A program made the position numbers and the translations under genes. A stretch of DNA of 7,679 nt from JBHIDQ01 sp046760155 (GTDB taxonomy: Bacteria; Chloroflexota; Dehalococcoidia; Dehalococcoidales; RBG-16-60-22): contig JBHIDQ010000068.1 of NCBI GenBank assembly GCA_046760155.1, positions 1-7,679 on the forward strand. The letters run 5' to 3'. Position 1 is the first letter of the stretch; every line of letters starts with the position of its first letter. The notes under the pieces were generated by a model. It was not told the origin of the DNA, made no database searches, and was given only the letters and a program-made list of their open reading frames with translations. Below are positions 5,419-7,679 of the stretch, in pieces.

Positions 5419-7553
5419 AGAAGAGAGTCGGTTCAAGTTCTAAAAGTAAAGTGGTGACCACCAGTTGTTATTACGACTGTGGTGGCCGCTGTCTCCTGAA
5501 GGTCTACGTTGACAAGGGTAAGATCACCCGAATTGGGACGGATAAACGGTACCCTGACTTAAAGCCATGTCCCAGAGGGCTGGCCCAGAAGGAGACCGTA
5601 TACGCCAAGGACCGCCTGACACAACCTTTAAAAAGGGTGGGTGAGCGCGGTAGCGGGAAATTTGAGCCAATCTCATGGGAAGAGGCACTGGATACGGTGG
5701 CTCGGGAACTGCGGAGAGTTAAAGACAAGTACGGTGCCACGTCCATTTTTCTTATGGATTACGCTGGCTCGATGAGCCCTCTGTACGGTACTCAAAAAGC
5801 TGGTCGACGCTTTTTCGCCCTCTTTGGAGGTTGCACGACTTGGTGGGGTCTTGCCTCAGATGAAGCCGCCCATTTTTCTTCCCTGGCTACTTTTGGGACT
5901 ATCTTTACCGGCAGCACTGCCGATAATTTTCTCCATTCCAAATTAATTATCATGTGGAGCTGGAACCCGGTGGTTACTCGATTCGGCTCTGACACCATCC
6001 GCTATTTATCTAAAGCGAAGAAAAGCGGAGCCAAGATTATCTGCGTTGACCCGAGGTATACCATTTCGGCAAAAGCTCTGGCGGAGCAGTGGGTGCCTAT
6101 AAAGCCGGGGACAGATGCCGCCCTGCTCATTGCTATGGCATACGTCATGATTGACGAGAGTCTTTACGACCGTCAGTTCATAGAGACTTACACGGTGGGA
6201 TTCGAGAAATTCAAGGATTATGTAGTCGGCACGGAGGACGGAATACCAAAAACGCCCCAGTGGGCGGAGGATATTACCGGTGTGCCTGCTGAAACCACAA
6301 AGCAATTGGCCAGGGACTACGCCGCTATCAAGCCGGCGGCGCTTTATGCCAGTTGGGCTCCAGGGCGGACGGCCTTTGGAGAGCAATACCACCGGGCGGC
6401 GAGTACCCTGGCAGCAATGACAGGCAACATCGGGATTACAGGCGGCTATGTGGGTGGTGGCACTGGCCACATCCCTTTGGGTATCCTCGGGAAAACCCTC
6501 CCAGTACCAGAGAGCCCGAACTCGATTGTTCATATAGCCAATATTTACGATGCACTGCTTAACGGGAAGTCTGGTGGTTATCCCAGTGATATCAAGCTGC
6601 TCTACATCCTGGGCAGCAATATGTTAAACCAATTTTTAAATACGAACAGAGGCGTAGCGGCTTTCCAGGTGCCGGAGTTTATCGTGGTTCATGAGCTTTT
6701 TCTTACCCCCACTGCCCGTTTCGCCGATATTATTCTCCCCGTCACCAGCGTCCTGGAACGTGTAGATATCGGGCAACCTTGGGGTGGAGGACCCTACTTC
6801 ATTCACATGGACAAGGCGATAGAACCATTACCTCAAACTAAGTCAGATTTGGCTATCTTCACCGAGTTGGCTTCCCGCTTAGGTATGACTGATTATAATG
6901 ATAAGTCTGATGAGGCTTGGCTCAGGGAATTTGCCGCCGCCACTCCAGACCTTCCCGAATATGAAGTTTTTAAGCGCCAAAGAGTTCATTGTATTCCTCT
7001 TGCCCAACCCTGGGTAGCCTTCAGAGAGCAGATTGAGGACCCCGCCCACCATCCCTTCCCGACACCTTCTGGCCAGATTGAGATATACAGCCAGAAGATA
7101 GCGGAAAGGCAAGATCCCCTTATTCCTCCTGTACCCAAGTATATCGAAGCTTGGGAAGGCCCTGCTGACTCCATCATAGACAAGTACCCCATTCAGCTGG
7201 TGACCCCCCATTCGAGAGCTAGGGTCAACTCTATGTTACACAATGTCCTCCGCCTAAAGACTTTGGCTGATGATGCCGTCTGGTTGAATCCCAGTGACGC
7301 ACATCCCCGAGGCATCGCCAATGGCGACAAGGTGAAAATCTACAATGACCGTGGACAGCTCCTGACGACAGCCAAGGTAACCGAGCACATCCTACCCGGA
7401 GTCGCCAGCCTGGACGAAGGTTCTTGGTTTGAACCGGACGTTCATGGGCTTGACCGCGGGGGCTGTGTCAATGTGCTCACCAAAGACAAAGCATCCCCGG
7501 GAGGGGCATTCACTGGTAATAGCTGTCTTGTGCAAATAGAGAAAGTTTATTAA
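5415..7553 (+). CDS. DmsA-like molybdopterin oxidoreductase catalytic subunit, no Tat signal
   Basis: Catalytic subunit of the DMSO-reductase family, which binds Mo (or W) with two pyranopterin guanine dinucleotides and one [4Fe-4S] cluster. It has 712 residues, close to full length for DmsA without its leader. Cluster ligands are Cys18, Cys22, Cys26 and Cys52 (C-x3-C-x3-C-x25-C). The segment GGCTTWWGLAS (138-148) lines up without gaps with the DmsA segment GGYLNHYGDYS, making Ser148 the likely metal ligand. Also visible are ICVDPRYT (209-216), QWVPIKPGTDAALL (225-238), FADIILP (436-442), TPSGQIEIYS (550-559), PHSRARVNS (598-606), NGDKVKIYNDRG (636-647) and GGCVNVLT near the end (682-689). 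The N-terminus lacks a twin-Arg motif and hydrophobic core, so it is predicted cytoplasmic unless a partner carries it. ATG at 5415 is the first possible start after the upstream stop. Close DmsA likeness suggests oxide reduction, but the substrate is not provable. Confidence 0.93.
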   Translation: MKKRVGSSSKSKVVTTSCYYDCGGRCLLKVYVDKGKITRIGTDKRYPDLKPCPRGLAQKETVYAKDRLTQPLKRVGERGSGKFEPISWEEALDTVARELRRVKDKYGATSIFLMDYAGSMSPLYGTQKAGRRFFALFGGCTTWWGLASDEAAHFSSLATFGTIFTGSTADNFLHSKLIIMWSWNPVVTRFGSDTIRYLSKAKKSGAKIICVDPRYTISAKALAEQWVPIKPGTDAALLIAMAYVMIDESLYDRQFIETYTVGFEKFKDYVVGTEDGIPKTPQWAEDITGVPAETTKQLARDYAAIKPAALYASWAPGRTAFGEQYHRAASTLAAMTGNIGITGGYVGGGTGHIPLGILGKTLPVPESPNSIVHIANIYDALLNGKSGGYPSDIKLLYILGSNMLNQFLNTNRGVAAFQVPEFIVVHELFLTPTARFADIILPVTSVLERVDIGQPWGGGPYFIHMDKAIEPLPQTKSDLAIFTELASRLGMTDYNDKSDEAWLREFAAATPDLPEYEVFKRQRVHCIPLAQPWVAFREQIEDPAHHPFPTPSGQIEIYSQKIAERQDPLIPPVPKYIEAWEGPADSIIDKYPIQLVTPHSRARVNSMLHNVLRLKTLADDAVWLNPSDAHPRGIANGDKVKIYNDRGQLLTTAKVTEHILPGVASLDEGSWFEPDVHGLDRGGCVNVLTKDKASPGGAFTGNSCLVQIEKVY

Positions 7554-7655
7554 CCAGAGTGGTCGTGTGCTTATTAGGATCAACCTGAGCTTACCAGTAT
7601 GTGCTATACCTTAACTAAAATTTCGTTAATCTTCTGGCTGCAAAGGAGGAGTGAA
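7554..7655 (+). other. Short gap between the molybdoenzyme and the next gene
   Basis: No intrinsic terminator or clear promoter was found in these 102 bases; a weak TTAAC/GTTAA inverted repeat lies at 7611-7629. Cotranscription of the downstream gene with the molybdoenzyme is likely. Confidence 0.45.
7643..7649 (+). promoter_or_regulatory. Strong ribosome binding site for the gene at the right edge
   Basis: AAGGAGG, six bases before ATG at 7656. A near-perfect anti-16S match that supports a real gene start despite only eight visible codons. Confidence 0.7.
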
Positions 7656-7679
7656 ATGGAGCGCAAAAAGATAACCCCT
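7656..7679 (+). CDS. Start of an unidentified gene, cut by the window edge
   Basis: Only eight codons are visible (MERKKITP), behind a strong ribosome binding site. Same-strand position 102 bases after a DmsA-like gene suggests a partner such as an iron-sulfur electron-transfer subunit, a membrane anchor or a TorD-like maturation chaperone, but eight residues cannot decide. The visible start has neither a signal peptide nor Cys ligands so far. Confidence 0.55.

Noticed and set aside
6006..6533. 175-residue open frame on the minus strand
   Set aside because: Antisense to the molybdoenzyme in a region with strong family motifs; its translation has no domain-like pattern.
7611..7629. TTAAC/GTTAA inverted repeat before the last gene
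   Set aside because: Five-base AT-rich arms with a 9-base gap; too weak for an operator or terminator.

Overview
The window carries one solute-uptake operon, one molybdoenzyme gene and the end of an acyl-CoA ligase gene, with a stretch of gene debris and one orphan small gene between them. Bacterial Shine-Dalgarno sites, a lipoprotein signal with a Pro/Ala-rich linker after the Cys, a tripartite TRAP transporter, a DmsA-like molybdopterin enzyme and a standalone replisome-organiser-like protein together recall anaerobic Chloroflexota of the Dehalococcoidia type. This placement is recalled from family resemblance, not computed, and is moderate to low in confidence.

Layout. Positions 1-843 (+) hold the C-terminal half of an AMP-forming acyl-CoA synthetase whose start lies outside the window. 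Positions 844-1415 hold no intact gene; the only recognisable part is a remnant (982-1245, +) of the C-terminal nucleotide-binding end of an SMC/Rad50-like ATPase. A compact orphan gene (1416-1802, -) with a strong ribosome binding site resembles the N-terminal domain of phage replisome organisers. Positions 2037-5090 (-) are a complete TRAP operon in the order dctP (lipoprotein binding protein), dctQ (small membrane subunit), dctM (large permease). A strong 14-bp hairpin lies between dctP and dctQ. After a 324-bp divergent control region comes a complete DmsA-like molybdopterin oxidoreductase (5415-7553, +). A further gene begins at 7656 behind a near-ideal ribosome binding site and runs off the right edge.

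How it may work together. The TRAP system would import an organic anion, most likely a carboxylate, using an ion gradient. The divergent molybdoenzyme shares its control region with the transporter, which suggests common regulation and possibly action on the imported compound or on an electron acceptor linked to it. The ligase at the left would fit CoA activation of an organic acid, but gene debris separates it from the TRAP operon, so the link is weak. The least ordinary parts are the divergent region (two back-to-back promoter candidates, a repeat/dyad box, and a 21-codon leader ORF whose stop overlaps the molybdoenzyme start and encloses a hairpin) and the hairpin between dctP and dctQ. I saw no CRISPR array, insertion sequence, tRNA or rRNA.
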